Positions 63,890-64,000 of a stretch of DNA of 64,000 bases are shown here, piece after piece; position 1 is the stretch's first letter; every line of letters starts with the position of its first letter. Location: positions 1 to 64,000 of the forward strand of contig CALSSY010000006.1 of assembly GCA_943789135.1 (NCBI GenBank). The letters are read 5' to 3'. This stretch comes from an uncultured Bacteroidia bacterium (lineage in GTDB: Bacteria; Bacteroidota; Bacteroidia; NS11-12g; UBA955). The notes beneath the pieces are model-generated. The model made no database searches. It worked only from the letters and a program-made list of their open reading frames with translations, and had not been told where the DNA came from. The translations under genes and the position numbers were made by a program.

Positions 63890-64000
63890 ATGCACTATCA
63901 GTGGAATAATTACAGTGATTTAGTACATAGTTCTTCCACCAAGCGATGCCTTATCTGTGGGAGTGATATCAGCAATCAGCAGAGCGGCAGTTTATACTGT
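63890..64000 (+). CDS. Possible 5' end of a gene with a CxxC zinc-ribbon-like start
   Basis: An open frame runs from an ATG at 63890 to the window edge (37 codons), with no stop from 63854 onward. It contains KRCLICGSDI and LYC, reminiscent of short zinc-ribbon N-termini (CxxCG, later C). A poor -7-like TCAATTTG (63880-63887) precedes it. Nothing else supports it, and it may be chance. Confidence 0.3.
   Translation, partial: MHYQWNNYSDLVHSSSTKRCLICGSDISNQQSGSLYC

Noticed and set aside
1-64000. CRISPR arrays, insertion sequences, prophage, toxin-antitoxin or defence islands
   Set aside because: I looked for regular spaced repeats, transposase or integrase motifs and small paired ORFs and found none; gene content is core metabolism plus surface proteins.

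Overview
The window looks like a chromosomal segment of a Bacteroidota bacterium, most likely an aquatic member of Flavobacteriales. Eight secreted proteins carry C-terminal type IX secretion (T9SS) sorting domains with a YPNP/FPNP core. TonB-dependent receptors carry N-terminal carboxypeptidase-like domains, and one is paired with a DUF4249 lipoprotein. Promoters follow the Bacteroidota -7 consensus TAnnTTTG, Shine-Dalgarno sequences are essentially absent, and the DNA is AT-rich. I saw no rRNA, tRNA, CRISPR array, transposase or phage gene. Most of the region is core chromosome rather than an island.

Layout: 1-2400 holds a fragment of a possible rhodanese/TrhO gene and a badly frameshifted Omp28-like T9SS protein. 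2476-8312 holds dusB, a CPBP protease, cdsA and sucA (one frameshift). 8346-18860 holds rlmD, a thioredoxin-fold protein, nadC and a surface locus (secreted endonuclease I, TonB receptor, lamin-tail protein) with a divergent split 5'-nucleotidase, together a candidate nucleic-acid scavenging system. 18897-26642 holds an RluD-type pseudouridine synthase, a ferredoxin-reductase-like flavoprotein, a degenerate arginase-fold protein, a DUF4249/TonB receptor pair and thyA. 26761-31490 holds the pyruvate dehydrogenase E2 gene, a TrpF-like protein, a small lipoprotein, asd (one frameshift), DUF2452, murQ and a conserved hypothetical. 31618-36270 is the rimP-nusA-infB translation operon with a structured leader. 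36387-38312 is a run of four DUF1573 paralogues. 38367-41851 has a PLP enzyme divergent from a TPP-riboswitch-controlled TonB receptor, a predicted thiamin or thiamin-precursor importer. 42038-45541 is an MBOAT/SGNH O-acyltransferase pair plus an unknown secreted protein. 45628-51837 holds a cysteine-dioxygenase-like/methyltransferase fusion, a dicarboxylate symporter, a T9SS esterase and a lycopene cyclase/Blh fusion for retinal synthesis. 51999-63853 is a row of four very large T9SS surface proteins.

Three observations stand out. First, at least thirteen genes have a -7 element (TAnnTTTG or one mismatch) 4-9 nt before the start codon, implying leaderless or almost leaderless mRNAs; the same spacing supports several GTG/TTG starts. 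Second, there are two unusual enzyme fusions: a thiol dioxygenase with its key residues intact joined to a SAM methyltransferase, and a lycopene cyclase joined to a carotene-cleaving Blh domain. Third, the TPP riboswitch has a readable expression platform in which one hexamer can pair either with the P1 strand or with the segment in front of the start codon.

Four genes are interrupted by small indels, several clearly in homopolymers, including the essential genes asd and sucA. I read these mainly as sequencing errors, not real pseudogenes.
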